A stretch of 64,000 nt of DNA from Albidovulum sp. (GCA_020637635.1 JACKKB010000007.1:186001-250000); one strand, 5' to 3'; shown: positions 8,203 to 17,799, counted from the stretch's first letter. Notes: generated from the sequence alone by a model not told the origin. A program made the numbers and translations.

Positions 8203-9975
8203 TCAGTCCGAGAACTGCAGCCGGCAGAGGCTCGCATAGAGCCCGTCGTTCTTCAACAGGCTCTCGTGGGTGCCTTCCTCGACGACACGGCCGCTGTCCA
8301 TCACGATGATGTGGTCGGCGTCACGCACCGTTGCAAGGCGGTGCGCCACGACAAGTGTCGTGCGGCCACGGCTGAGCCGCTCCAACGCCTGCTGCACCAG
8401 TGCCTCCGAGGCGGCATCGAGCGCCGAGGTCGCCTCGTCGAGCAGCAGGATCGGGGTGTCGCGCAGGACCGCGCGGGCGATCGCGATCCGCTGCCGCTGT
8501 CCGCCAGAAAGTCCCGATCCGCGCGGACCGGCCGGGGTTTCAAGCCGTCTCGGCAACGCGTCGACGAATTCGCTCACATGGGCGGCATCCATCGCGGCGC
8601 GCAGCCTCTCGTTTCCGATCCCGGAATGGCCGACAAGGATGTTGTCGCGGATCGTCTCGTCGAAGAGCGTCGCATCCTGGGTCACGACCGAGAAGAGTTC
8701 GCGCAGCGCCGGCAAGGTGAAATCGGTCACGGAACGGGCGCCGATGGTGATCTGCCCGGACTGCGGGTCGATCATCCGGGTGAGCAGGTTGAAGACCGTC
8801 GACTTGCCGGCGCCGGAAGGCCCGACGATGGCGGTCGTGCTTCCGGCGCGGGCAGTGAAGCTCAGGCCGCGCAGCACCGGGTGGTCGCCATAGGAGAGAT
8901 GGACGTTGTCGAAGCGGATCTCCGTGCGCTCCGGGTCCGGCGCCACGGGTTGCCTGGGCGGCAGGATCTCGGAACGCGTGTCGAAGAGCGTGTAGACCCG
9001 CGTCAGGCTGGCCGCCGCGACATGCCAGGTGCCGGCCATCGCCCCGAGCCGGCGGAGCGGCTGGAAGGCGAGGATCGTGGCACTGAAGAACGACATGAAA
9101 TCGCCCACGGTCTTGTGCCCGGCCGCGATCTGCGGGCCGGCAAGCAGGAGGACACCGAGAAAGCCGATCCCCGTCACCACGTCGATGAGCGAGGGCAGGG
9201 CGGCGCGGCTCATCGCGGTCTTGACCTGGGCGCGGACGATGCTGCGAATGATCTCGACGAAGCGCGCGAGCTGGAACTCCTCCATCTGGTTGAGCTTGAT
9301 CGCCGTGATGCCGTGGAAGATCTCGTCAAGCCGCGTGGCGCGGCGTGCGTTCTGCCGGCGCACGAAGATCGCCTTGCGCCGCACGTAGCGCTGCACGAGC
9401 ACCGTGGGAAGGATCAGCGCGGGGGCGCCGACCAGCACGGCGGCGGTCCAGAGCGGGTTGATCGCAAGCGCCACGCCGAAGAGCGAGATGAGCGAGACGA
9501 CATCGCGCCCCATGCCCGAGATGATCGTCGACCAGAGCGCCTGCACCGCGTTGGTATCGCCCTGCACCCGCTCGATCAGTGACCCCGGCGGGTTGGTCTG
9601 GAAGAACGCGCCGTCGAGCGTGAGCAGGTGGCGCAGCAGATCGATCTGCATGGCTGTCGAGGTCTTGAGCGAGATCCGCGTCAGCATCGTCTTGTAGATG
9701 AGGCTGGTCGCCGCACGTACCAGGAAGAGGCCGAAGATCGCCCCGCCGACGAAAGCCATAGATCCGCCGCTGCCGGGCACGAAGACCTTGTCGAAGAGCG
9801 GTTTCAGCAGCCACGAAAGCGCGGCCAGGGTGGACCCTTCGATGACCATGACCAGGGTCGCACCGGCCATCCGCCACTTGTGCACGGACAGATAGTCGCG
9901 CCAGAGCCGGCCGAAGAGTTCGCGCGAGGTGAAGGGGATGTCGTCGTCAGGCGAGCGGGTGGCGGTGCGGGTCAC
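8203..9975 (-). CDS. ABC transporter, fused permease and ATPase (MsbA-like)
   Basis: 590 aa half-transporter that acts as a homodimer in the inner membrane. An N-terminal six-helix type I exporter domain covers about 35-330, and a nucleotide-binding domain about 350-585. The ATPase has Walker A GPSGAGKST (385-393), signature LSGGQRQR, Walker B ILLLDEATSALD and the H-loop histidine in VVAHRL. Closest in organisation to MsbA-type lipid A/lipid flippases, but the substrate cannot be read from sequence. First gene of the run continuing into ygfZ and the SDR gene. Confidence 0.9.
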   Translation of the reverse strand: MTRTATRSPDDDIPFTSRELFGRLWRDYLSVHKWRMAGATLVMVIEGSTLAALSWLLKPLFDKVFVPGSGGSMAFVGGAIFGLFLVRAATSLIYKTMLTRISLKTSTAMQIDLLRHLLTLDGAFFQTNPPGSLIERVQGDTNAVQALWSTIISGMGRDVVSLISLFGVALAINPLWTAAVLVGAPALILPTVLVQRYVRRKAIFVRRQNARRATRLDEIFHGITAIKLNQMEEFQLARFVEIIRSIVRAQVKTAMSRAALPSLIDVVTGIGFLGVLLLAGPQIAAGHKTVGDFMSFFSATILAFQPLRRLGAMAGTWHVAAASLTRVYTLFDTRSEILPPRQPVAPDPERTEIRFDNVHLSYGDHPVLRGLSFTARAGSTTAIVGPSGAGKSTVFNLLTRMIDPQSGQITIGARSVTDFTLPALRELFSVVTQDATLFDETIRDNILVGHSGIGNERLRAAMDAAHVSEFVDALPRRLETPAGPRGSGLSGGQRQRIAIARAVLRDTPILLLDEATSALDAASEALVQQALERLSRGRTTLVVAHRLATVRDADHIIVMDSGRVVEEGTHESLLKNDGLYASLCRLQFSD

Positions 9976-10071
9976 GGATCCGGCGGCCTTGGGCTGCGCG
10001 GCGCCACTGGCCGCTCTCGAGGCGATCTATACCGGCGGGGCACGCTGCGCAAGGTAGCGAGCGCCGATTGA

Positions 10072-10117
10072 CCTTGCCCGGGGCCGGGCCTAGTCCTTGC
10101 CCGGGGCCGGGCCCAGT
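10072..10117. repeat. 23-bp tandem duplication
   Basis: Two copies of a 23-base GC-rich unit (10072-10094 and 10095-10117) differ at one base and end 26 bp before the aminotransferase ATG. Most of the gap between the two divergent genes is made of it. Confidence 0.9.
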
Positions 10118-10143
10118 CGTTGCCGGCCAGTCAGGAGAAACGC

Positions 10144-11340
10144 ATGAGTCTGTCCCGGGGCCGCCCCTATCTTGCCATTCCCGGTCCCTCGGTGATGCCC
10201 GACCGTGTGCTTGCGGCGATGCACCGGGCGGCGCCGAACATCTATGCCGGCCCCCTGCACGAGATGACCGCGGAGATCCGCGCCGGTCTGAAGCGGGTCG
10301 CCTGCACCGCGGCCCATGTGGCGATCTACATCGCCAACGGCCACGGCGCCTGGGAGGCGGCGAATGCCAACATGTTCTCTGCCGGCGACGGCGCGCTTGT
10401 GGCCTTGACCGGGCAATTCGGGATCGGCTGGGCAAACTCGGCCGAGCGCATGGGCGTCACCGTCACCCGCCTCGACTTCGGCCGGCAGGCCCCGGCCGAT
10501 CCGGCACGTATCGCCGAGGCGCTCTCGGCCGACCGTGCGCACCGGATCCGCGCCGTGCTCGTCAGCCATGTCGACACCGCAAGCTCGGTCAGGAACGACA
10601 TTGCCGCGATCCGGGCCGCGATCGACGCCACCGGCCATCCGGCGCTGCTGGCCGTCGACGCGATCGCCTCGCTCGGCTGCGATCCGCTGCGGATGGACGA
10701 CTGGGGCATCGACGTGCTGGTCGCGGCCAGCCAGAAGGGGCTTATGACGCCGCCGGGGCTCGGGTTCGTCTGGTTCTCCGAACGCGCGCGCGAGGCGGGA
10801 CGCGGCGCCAGACTCAAGACCCCCTACTGGGACTGGGAGCCGCGCGGATTCGCGCAGGAATACTGGCAGAACTTCTGCGGCACGGCGCCGACGCATCATC
10901 TCTTCGGTCTCGCCGAGGCCCTGAAGATGCTTCTCGACGAAGAGGGGCTCGAGGCCGCCTGGGCGCGCCATGCGCGTCTCGCCGAGGCGGTCTGGGCGGC
11001 CTTCGATGCCTGGGGGCAGGGCGGCGACATCGTGCTCAACATCGCCGACCGCGCCTTTCGCGGCCATGCGGTCACCGCGGCGCGGATCGGCGGCGGCGGT
11101 GCCGGCCGCCTGCGCAGCTGGTGCGAAACCGAGGCCGGCGTCACGCTTGGGATCGGTCTTGGCATGGCGGCGCCGGGCGAGACGTCCTATGCGGATTTCC
11201 TGCGCGTCGCCCACATGGGCCACGTGAACGCGCATATGACGCTCGGCGTTCTGGCTGTGATGGAGGCCGGGATGCGGGCGCTCGGCATTGACCGTGGCGC
11301 CGGCGCGCTCGATGCGGCCGCCGCAGTCTGCGCGCGCTGA
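10144..11340 (+). CDS. Class V aminotransferase (alanine/serine-glyoxylate type)
   Basis: PLP-dependent enzyme of 398 aa. The N terminus PYLAIPGPSVMPDRVL is characteristic of alanine-glyoxylate and serine-glyoxylate aminotransferases. AVDAIASLG carries the PLP-binding Asp, and ASQKGLM supplies the Schiff-base Lys198. Such enzymes transfer amino groups to glyoxylate or pyruvate in glycine/serine metabolism. RBS AGGAGA lies 6 bases before the ATG. The exact amino donor cannot be told by sequence alone. It is divergent from the ABC exporter and convergent with the HisC-like gene. Confidence 0.88.
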   Translation: MSLSRGRPYLAIPGPSVMPDRVLAAMHRAAPNIYAGPLHEMTAEIRAGLKRVACTAAHVAIYIANGHGAWEAANANMFSAGDGALVALTGQFGIGWANSAERMGVTVTRLDFGRQAPADPARIAEALSADRAHRIRAVLVSHVDTASSVRNDIAAIRAAIDATGHPALLAVDAIASLGCDPLRMDDWGIDVLVAASQKGLMTPPGLGFVWFSERAREAGRGARLKTPYWDWEPRGFAQEYWQNFCGTAPTHHLFGLAEALKMLLDEEGLEAAWARHARLAEAVWAAFDAWGQGGDIVLNIADRAFRGHAVTAARIGGGGAGRLRSWCETEAGVTLGIGLGMAAPGETSYADFLRVAHMGHVNAHMTLGVLAVMEAGMRALGIDRGAGALDAAAAVCAR

Positions 11341-11425
11341 GCCGTTCGGAACAGGGGCGATGCTCCGGCACCGGCCCCGGCCCCGGCGCGCGGCGCCCTT
11401 GGGCAAGCTCGCGGCGCGAGAAGGT

Positions 11426-12532
11426 TCAGCCGCGCGCCGCGGCCAGGGCCTCGGGCAGGGCGGCGGAGAAGAGCGCGAGGTCCCCGGACTGGCCGCAACT
11501 CACCCGGATGCAGCGGTCGTGCGGGGCCACGAAGGGCATGCGCACGAAGATGCCTCGCGCCACCAGTTCGGACAGCACCCGGCGCGCCAGGGCGCCGTCG
11601 CCACCGCAGTCGATGGTGACGAAGTTGGTGGCCGAAGGCAGCGGCGTGAGCCCGTTCACCCGGGCGATCCGCGCGATCTCGTCGCGGGCCAGGGCGACGC
11701 GGCGGCGGACCGAGGCTAACCATGCCTGATCGTCGAGAGCGGCCAGCGCCCCGGCCTGGGCGAGACGCCCCATGCCGAAGTGATTGCGGATCTTGTCGAA
11801 GGCCTTGATGAGGTCCCGATGGCCGATCGCGTAGCCGACGCGCAGCCCGGCCATGCCGTAGCCCTTGGAAAAGGTCCGCAACCGCACGACGCGCGGATCG
11901 TCGGGATCGAGCGGCGCCGCCGTGCCCTCCGGAGCAAGTTCCAGGTAGGCCTCGTCGAGCACCAGAAGCGTGCCTTCGGGCACGGCCGCGATCATCCGCC
12001 TGATGCGCGCCGCGTCGTGCCACGAGCCCATGGGATTGTCGGGATTGGCGAGGTAGACAAGTTTCGCACCGGTCTCCGACGCCCGCGCGAGCAGCGCCTC
12101 CGGGTCTTCGTGGTCGCCGCTGTAGGGGACCTTGTGGAGCACCCCGCCATGGCCCGCGACATGGAAGTTGAAGGTCGGATAGGCGCCGTCGGAGGTCACC
12201 ACGGCATCGCCCCGGTCGACGGCAAGGCGGACGAGATAGCCGAGAAGCCCGTCGATCCCCTCTCCGACGACGGTGTTTTCCGCCGCAACCTGATGATGTG
12301 CGGCGAGCGCCTGGCGCAGGTCGTGGCTTTCCGGGTCGCCGTACATCCAGACGTCGCGGGCGGCCTCGCGCATCGCCAGGATCGCCGCGGGCGAGGGGCC
12401 GAAGACGCTCTCGTTCGCACCGAGCCTGGCGGCGAAGGCGGCACCTCGGGCGCGCTCCTGGGTTTCCGGACCGACGAAGGGCACGGTGGCGGGCAGGCTC
12501 TCGACAAGGGCGGTGTAGCGCGGTCCGGTCAT
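11426..12532 (-). CDS. HisC-like class I/II aminotransferase
   Basis: PLP-dependent fold I aminotransferase of 368 aa, close in form to histidinol-phosphate aminotransferase. It shows LGANESVFGPS near the N terminus, YLANPDNPMGS (158-170), VLDEAYLE with the PLP Asp193, the Schiff-base Lys in TFSKGYGMAGLR (Lys223) and the substrate arginine in CIRVSCG. A second HisC-family gene lies at 19167 in an aromatic amino-acid operon, so this one is a paralogue whose substrate could be histidinol phosphate or an aromatic or other amino acid. It is divergent from the MFS gene, whose possible starts lie 45-110 bp away. Confidence 0.82.
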   Translation of the reverse strand: MTGPRYTALVESLPATVPFVGPETQERARGAAFAARLGANESVFGPSPAAILAMREAARDVWMYGDPESHDLRQALAAHHQVAAENTVVGEGIDGLLGYLVRLAVDRGDAVVTSDGAYPTFNFHVAGHGGVLHKVPYSGDHEDPEALLARASETGAKLVYLANPDNPMGSWHDAARIRRMIAAVPEGTLLVLDEAYLELAPEGTAAPLDPDDPRVVRLRTFSKGYGMAGLRVGYAIGHRDLIKAFDKIRNHFGMGRLAQAGALAALDDQAWLASVRRRVALARDEIARIARVNGLTPLPSATNFVTIDCGGDGALARRVLSELVARGIFVRMPFVAPHDRCIRVSCGQSGDLALFSAALPEALAAARG

Positions 12533-12576
12533 GGCGCGATCAATTCCAGAAACCGCCGTGCACGGCAAGGCCCGGC

Positions 12577-14268
12577 TTGCTCCCGCCGGTCGTCCGGCGC
12601 AGAAAGGGTGCCAGGACCGATCCGCCGCCGGAGGACAGACCCATCACGCCGCAGCCGACGCTTGCACCCTTTTCGAACCGCGCGTTCCGGGAACTCTGGG
12701 TGGCCAGCCAGATCTCCAATCTCGGCGGCCTGATCCAGATGGTGGGCGCGGCCTGGCTGATGGCCGGCCTGACCAACAGTCACGGGATGGTGGCGCTTGT
12801 CCAGTCGTCGAACACGCTGCCGATCATGGCTTTCTCGCTTCTGTCCGGGGCGCTGGCCGACAGCTACGACCGCCGGCGCATCATGCTGGTGGCGCAGGGT
12901 TTCATGTTCACGGTCTCCTGCCTGCTGGCGGCGGTCGCCTGGACCGGGGTGCTGACGCCCTGGCTGCTGTTGTCGTTCACCTTCCTCATCGGCTGCGGCA
13001 TGGCGCTCTACAACCCCTCCTGGCAGGCCTCGGTGGGCGACATCGTCCCGCGAGAGCAGGTCTCGGGGGCGGTCGGGCTGAATTCGATGGGCTTCAACCT
13101 GATGCGATCCGTCGGACCGGCGATCGGCGGCGCCATCGTGGCCGTCGCCGGCGCCGCGGCGGCGTTTCTGGCGAATGCGGCAAGCTACGTCTTCCTGCTG
13201 GTGGCGCTCTTTCGCTGGTCGGGCGCCCCGGCCCGCCCGGCCCTGCCGCGCGAGGATCTCGGCCGGGCGCTGGGGGCGGGTCTGCGCTACATGGCGATGT
13301 CGCCGTCGATCCTGAAGGTGATGGGCCGTTCGGCGCTGTTCGGCTTCGCCGCCTCGGCGCTGATGGCGCTTCTGCCGCTCTATGCGAAGGACACGCTGTC
13401 GGGAAGCGCGCTCCTCTACGGGCTCCTGCTCGGCTGCTTCGGCCTCGGGGCGATCGGCGGGGTGCTGGTCAACGCGCGCCTGCGCGTGCTGCTCGGCAAC
13501 GAGAACGTCACCCGCGCGGCCTTCGCGGGCTTCGCGCTCGCGGTCGAGGTGCTGGCGTTCCTGCCCCATCTTGCCGCCGTCGTGCCGGCGCTTCTGCTGG
13601 CCGGCAGCTGCTGGGTGCTGGCGCTGTCGCTCTTCAACACCGCGGTCCAGCTCTCGACGCCGCGCTGGGTGGTGGGGCGGGCGATGTCGATCTACCAGAC
13701 CGCGACCTTCGGCGGAATGTCTCTCGGCGCCTGGGTCTGGGGCCATCTGTCGGACACCCACGGGATCGGCTTCGCGCTGGCGCTTGCGGGCCTGGTGCTG
13801 GCCATCGGCGCGCTTGCGGGGCGGCTCCTTCGGCTGTCGGAATTCGAGGATCTCGACCTGACGCCGCTCGGGCTTCTGACCGCGGCAGAGCCGCGGCTCG
13901 ACCTCAGGGCGCGCAGCGGCCCCGTCTTCATCATGGTGGACTACGCGATCGCGCAGGACGACACCGACGCCTTCCTGGCGCTGATGCGGGAACGGCGGCG
14001 GATCCGGCTGCGGGACGGGGCGCAACGCTGGGCGCTCCTGCGCGATCTGGAACGGCCGGAGATCTGGAGCGAGAAGTATTACGTGCCGACCTGGGTCGAC
14101 TACACGCGCCACCTGTCGCGGCGCACCAAGGCCGATGTCGCGCTGCAGGAGGCGATAAGGGCGCTGCACCGGGGCGCCGAACCGCCGCGCGTGACGCGCA
14201 AGATCGAGCGGCAGACGGTTCCCGAACATGACGACGCGCCGCCTCTGCCGCCCGCCGATCTGGCGTGA
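12577..14268 (+). CDS. MFS exporter, MFS_3 (EntS-like) family
   Basis: Inner-membrane proton-driven exporter of the MFS_3 group. About 12 hydrophobic segments run from FRELWVASQISNLGG to GIGFALALAGLVLAIG. These are followed by a soluble C-terminal extension of about 130 residues (MVDYAIAQDDTDAFLALM...VDYTRHL), which resembles the monooxygenase-like tail found in this subfamily. Substrate unknown. The start is uncertain: no ATG or GTG lies just before the homology. TTG at 12577 (AAGG upstream) is used here; an ATC at 12643 has a much better ribosome site (GGAGGA, 7 bases away) and matches where homology begins. Confidence 0.85.
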   Translation: MLPPVVRRRKGARTDPPPEDRPITPQPTLAPFSNRAFRELWVASQISNLGGLIQMVGAAWLMAGLTNSHGMVALVQSSNTLPIMAFSLLSGALADSYDRRRIMLVAQGFMFTVSCLLAAVAWTGVLTPWLLLSFTFLIGCGMALYNPSWQASVGDIVPREQVSGAVGLNSMGFNLMRSVGPAIGGAIVAVAGAAAAFLANAASYVFLLVALFRWSGAPARPALPREDLGRALGAGLRYMAMSPSILKVMGRSALFGFAASALMALLPLYAKDTLSGSALLYGLLLGCFGLGAIGGVLVNARLRVLLGNENVTRAAFAGFALAVEVLAFLPHLAAVVPALLLAGSCWVLALSLFNTAVQLSTPRWVVGRAMSIYQTATFGGMSLGAWVWGHLSDTHGIGFALALAGLVLAIGALAGRLLRLSEFEDLDLTPLGLLTAAEPRLDLRARSGPVFIMVDYAIAQDDTDAFLALMRERRRIRLRDGAQRWALLRDLERPEIWSEKYYVPTWVDYTRHLSRRTKADVALQEAIRALHRGAEPPRVTRKIERQTVPEHDDAPPLPPADLA

Positions 14269-14637
14269 TCGCTCAGGATTTCAGGCATTGCGCCGCGCCT
14301 CTTCGGCGCTGGCGCGGCGGATCCCGAGTGTTGCGAACGCGGCCGCCAGGGCCTTGTGCCCGGCGGCGCTCGCGCAGCTTGCCCCGACGCTTCGCAGGGC
14401 CATGGCGGGTGTGATCTCCCGGTCTGCTCTCCCGGTCTGGTCGCCCCGTGCAGCGCGTCGGCCCAGGCGATGACCGGGAGAGCGATCGCCTTGGCGGGGT
14501 CGATGACGGCATGCCCGGTCCGTCGGGCCTGTTCGCCAGCTGTGGCTTGCGATCCCGATCCGGGGTGGGCCGGCGCCGATGGGGAGGCCGGGGGCGCTGC
14601 CCCCGGACCCCCGGGATATTTTGCAACAGATGAAGTC
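14269..14637. other. Intergenic stretch with decayed minus-strand coding fragments
   Basis: 369 bp without an intact gene. On the minus strand one frame gives a protein-like tail ending AFATLGIRRASAEEARRNA and a stop at 14281. Another frame upstream (about 14420-14520) gives AVIDPAKAIALPVIAWAD. Together they look like one gene broken by frameshift, but I do not recognise it. Confidence 0.35.
14588..14622. terminator. GC-rich intergenic hairpin downstream of valS
   Basis: An 8-bp stem CCGGGGGC/GCCCCCGG with a 3-base loop is followed by a second C-rich/G-rich run and ATATTTT. This GGGGGCGCTGCCCCC type of element recurs between genes in Rhodobacteraceae genomes. It lies just past the valS stop, where it can act as terminator. 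Confidence 0.6.
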
Positions 14638-17600
14638 TCAGCCGAGATCGCCGAGGCGCTTCAGGGCGGCCCGGAGCTTGGCGGCCTCATCTTCGGCGAG
14701 ATCCAGTTTCTCGCGCGTTTCCTCGACGATCTCCTCGGGCGCACTTTCGACGAACCTGGGGTTCAAGAGCCGGCCCCTGAGTCCGCCCATGTCCTTTTCG
14801 AGCTTCCCGAGCGTCCCGGAGAGGCGCGCCTTTTCCTCGGCGATGTCGATGACGCCCTCGAGGGGGATGGCGAAGGTGCCGCCTTCGACGGTGACCGTGA
14901 GCGCGCCTTTCGGGGCAGGGCCCTCGGTCATGTCGTCGAGCCGTGCGAGGCGGGTGATCATCGGGCCGTTGTTTGCGAGTGCCGCGCGGCCGCGGTCGTC
15001 CAGCGCGGTGACAACGACGGGCAGCTTGAGGCCGGCCGGAACACGCATCTGGGCGCGGACCGAGCGGATTTCTTCGATGAGGGTGATCACCCAGTTCATC
15101 TCGCGGTCGGCGGCATCGTCGATGAGCTCGGCCCCGTAATCGGGCCAGCCGGCGTGGACGAGCATCTTCGACCGCGTGCCGGTGAGGGCCCAGAGTTCTT
15201 CGGTGACGAAGGGCATGATCGGATGCAGGAGCGTGTAGCACTGGTCGAGCACCCAGGCCATCGTGGCGCGGGTCTCGGGGCCGTGATCGCCGTCCATCAG
15301 CGGCTTGGCGAACTCGACATACCAGTCGCAGACCTTGCCCCAGGTGAAGGCGTAGAGCGTGTTCGCGGCGTCGTTGAAGCGGAAGGCGGACAGCGCCTCG
15401 TCGACCGCGATCCGCGCCCGCGCCGTCTCGCCGATGATCCAGCGGTTGACGGTATGGGTGGGCTCGGGGCGGGCTTCGGTGCCGCCGAAGGCGCCGTTCA
15501 TCTCGGCGAAGCGGGTGGCGTTCCAGAGCTTCGTGGTGAAGTTGCGGTAGCCCGCGATGCGGTCCTTCGAGAGCTTGAGGTCGCGGCCCATCGCGGCCAT
15601 CGAGGCGAGCGTGAAGCGGACCGCGTCGGCGCCGTATTCGTCGATGAGGTCCAGGGGGTCGAGGACGTTGCCCAGGCTCTTCGACATCTTCTTGCCCTTC
15701 TCGTCGCGGACGAGGGCATGGACATAGACGGTGTGGAAGGGCACCTCGCCCACGACGGCGAGTTGCATCATCATCATCCGGGCGACCCAGAAGAAGATGA
15801 TGTCGAACCCGGTGACGAGGACGTCGGTCGGGAAGTAACGTTTCAGTTCCCCGGTCTCCTCGGGCCAGCCGAGGGTGCCGATCGGCCAGAGGCCGGAGGA
15901 GAACCAGGTGTCGAGGACATCGGGGTCGCGCGAAAGCTTGAGGACCGTGGTGCCCGGTTCCTCGGCAAACGCGGTCGCCTCCTCCTCCTCGCCGTCGAAG
16001 AGGACGACGACGCGGTGGCCGAGGCGGGCGCGGTACCAGTTCTCGGCCTCTTCGCGCACGGCGTCGGGGCCGGGGGCGCAGAAGGCGCGCATCCAGTGGC
16101 CGCCTTGCAGGAGGATGCCGGGCTCGTCCGGGGGGGTGCCCTCTTCGGCGTGGGGGAAGGTGCCGTCGGGGCGGACGTAGCGGCCGTACCAGACCGGGAT
16201 CTGGTGCCCCCACCAGAGTTGCCGCGAGATGCACCACGGCTCGATGTTCTCGAGCCAGTGGAAATAGACCTTTTCGTGCTGCTCGGGCAGGATCGTCGTG
16301 CGGCGATCGCGCACCGCGTCGATGGCGGGCTGGACGATGCGTGCGGTATCGACGAACCACTGGTCGGTCAGCATGGGTTCGATGACGACCTTGGAGCGGT
16401 CGCCATGCGGCTGCATCATCCGGTTCAGTTCGACCAGCGGCACGCGTTCGAGATGTTCGGCGCCGGTTTCCTTGTCGATGCTCTTTTCGAGGACGGTGAC
16501 CGCCAGACCCTCGGCGGTGATCTGCTCGATCACGCGCTTTCGCGCCCCGTAGCGGTCGAGGCCGCGCAGGTCCTCCGGCACGAGGTTCAGGGCGTCCACC
16601 TCGGCCTCGGAGAGCGTCAGCGGCTGTTCGGCAAGACCGGGGTTCAGGTAGCCCTGGCGGATCAGCCAGGACCGCGCGACCTGCTGGGCGATGGCGGCGG
16701 CTTCGGCATAGGGCGCGCCGTCGGACCGCATCGCAGCCTTGGTGTCCATCAGGCGATAGCAGGGGATGTCGTTGCGCTTGGCCACGCCATAGTCGTTGAA
16801 GTCATGCGCGCCGGTGATCTTCACCGCGCCCGAGCCGAATTTCGGGTCGGGGTATTCGTCGGTGATGATCGGAATGAGGCGGCGGTGCTCCTTCGGCCCT
16901 ACAGGGATTTCGCAGAGTTTCCCGACGATTGGCGCGTAGCGTTCATCCGACGGGTGAACCGCGACCGCGCCGTCGCCCAGCATCGTTTCGGGCCGGGTGG
17001 TGGCGATGGCGATGTAGTCGCGCGTCTCGCGGAGCGTGACGTTGCCGTCCTCGTCGCGCTCGACATATTCATAGGTCTCGCCGCCGGCGAGGGGATACTT
17101 GAAGTGCCACATCCGGCCCTCGACCTCGACCTGCTCGACCTCGAGATCGGAGATCGCGGTCTCGAAATGCGGATCCCAGTTGACCAGCCGCTTGCCGCGA
17201 TAGATCAGCCCCTTGTTATACATGTCCACGAAGACCTTGATGACGGCATCGTGGAAATTGCCCGCCTCGCCTTCGGGGGCGCCGGGCGCGCCGGACATGG
17301 TGAAGGCGTTCCTCGACCAGTCGCACGACGCGCCGAGGCGCTTCAACTGGTCGATGATGGTGTTGCCGGACTTGCGCTTCTGGTCCCAGACGAGCGCGGT
17401 GAAGGCGTCGCGGCTCAGGTCGGTGCGGCGGCGGTTGGATTTGGCCAGTTCGCGCTCGACGACCATCTGGGTGGCGATGCCGGCATGGTCCTGCCCGGGC
17501 TGCCAGAGCGTGTCGAACCCCCGCATCCGGTGCCAGCGCACGAGGATGTCCTGGAGCGTGTTGTTGAAGGCATGCCCCATGTGCAGCGAGCCGGTGACAT

Positions 17601-17733
17601 TGGGCGGCGGGATCATGATGCAGAAGGTCTCGGCCCCCGGCTTCGCGTTCGCGCCGGCCCTGAAGGCGCCGGCCTTTTCCCAGGCCTCATAGAGGCGCTG
17701 TTCCGCCTCGGCGGCGTTGAAGGTCTTGTCCAT
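14638..17733 (-). CDS. valS: Valyl-tRNA synthetase
   Basis: Class Ia aminoacyl-tRNA synthetase charging tRNA-Val, 1031 aa. The HIGH-type motif is PPPNVTGSLHMGHAF (42-56) and the KMSKS motif is KMSKSLGN at about 682. Between them lies the CP1 editing domain that hydrolyses Thr-tRNA-Val. The C-terminal coiled arm (EEKARLSGTLGKLEKDMGGLRGRL) is present, so the protein is complete. The ATG at 17733 matches the family start (MDKTFNAAEAEQRLYEAWEKAGAF). In many relatives valS follows pcm-tolC-DUF2497; here it is about 9 kb away on the opposite strand. Confidence 0.98.
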   Translation of the reverse strand: MDKTFNAAEAEQRLYEAWEKAGAFRAGANAKPGAETFCIMIPPPNVTGSLHMGHAFNNTLQDILVRWHRMRGFDTLWQPGQDHAGIATQMVVERELAKSNRRRTDLSRDAFTALVWDQKRKSGNTIIDQLKRLGASCDWSRNAFTMSGAPGAPEGEAGNFHDAVIKVFVDMYNKGLIYRGKRLVNWDPHFETAISDLEVEQVEVEGRMWHFKYPLAGGETYEYVERDEDGNVTLRETRDYIAIATTRPETMLGDGAVAVHPSDERYAPIVGKLCEIPVGPKEHRRLIPIITDEYPDPKFGSGAVKITGAHDFNDYGVAKRNDIPCYRLMDTKAAMRSDGAPYAEAAAIAQQVARSWLIRQGYLNPGLAEQPLTLSEAEVDALNLVPEDLRGLDRYGARKRVIEQITAEGLAVTVLEKSIDKETGAEHLERVPLVELNRMMQPHGDRSKVVIEPMLTDQWFVDTARIVQPAIDAVRDRRTTILPEQHEKVYFHWLENIEPWCISRQLWWGHQIPVWYGRYVRPDGTFPHAEEGTPPDEPGILLQGGHWMRAFCAPGPDAVREEAENWYRARLGHRVVVLFDGEEEEATAFAEEPGTTVLKLSRDPDVLDTWFSSGLWPIGTLGWPEETGELKRYFPTDVLVTGFDIIFFWVARMMMMQLAVVGEVPFHTVYVHALVRDEKGKKMSKSLGNVLDPLDLIDEYGADAVRFTLASMAAMGRDLKLSKDRIAGYRNFTTKLWNATRFAEMNGAFGGTEARPEPTHTVNRWIIGETARARIAVDEALSAFRFNDAANTLYAFTWGKVCDWYVEFAKPLMDGDHGPETRATMAWVLDQCYTLLHPIMPFVTEELWALTGTRSKMLVHAGWPDYGAELIDDAADREMNWVITLIEEIRSVRAQMRVPAGLKLPVVVTALDDRGRAALANNGPMITRLARLDDMTEGPAPKGALTVTVEGGTFAIPLEGVIDIAEEKARLSGTLGKLEKDMGGLRGRLLNPRFVESAPEEIVEETREKLDLAEDEAAKLRAALKRLGDLG

Positions 17734-17799
17734 CGCTGTCGTCCCGGTCCCGTGTCGGGTTTCCCTTAGCGAATGGGCGGGCGAAGGGGAAGGGGCCGG

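Noticed and set aside
14356..17769. 1137-codon open frame antisense to valS
   Set aside because: Shadow of a highly conserved GC-rich gene; no ribosome site and Arg/Glu/Asp-biased composition.
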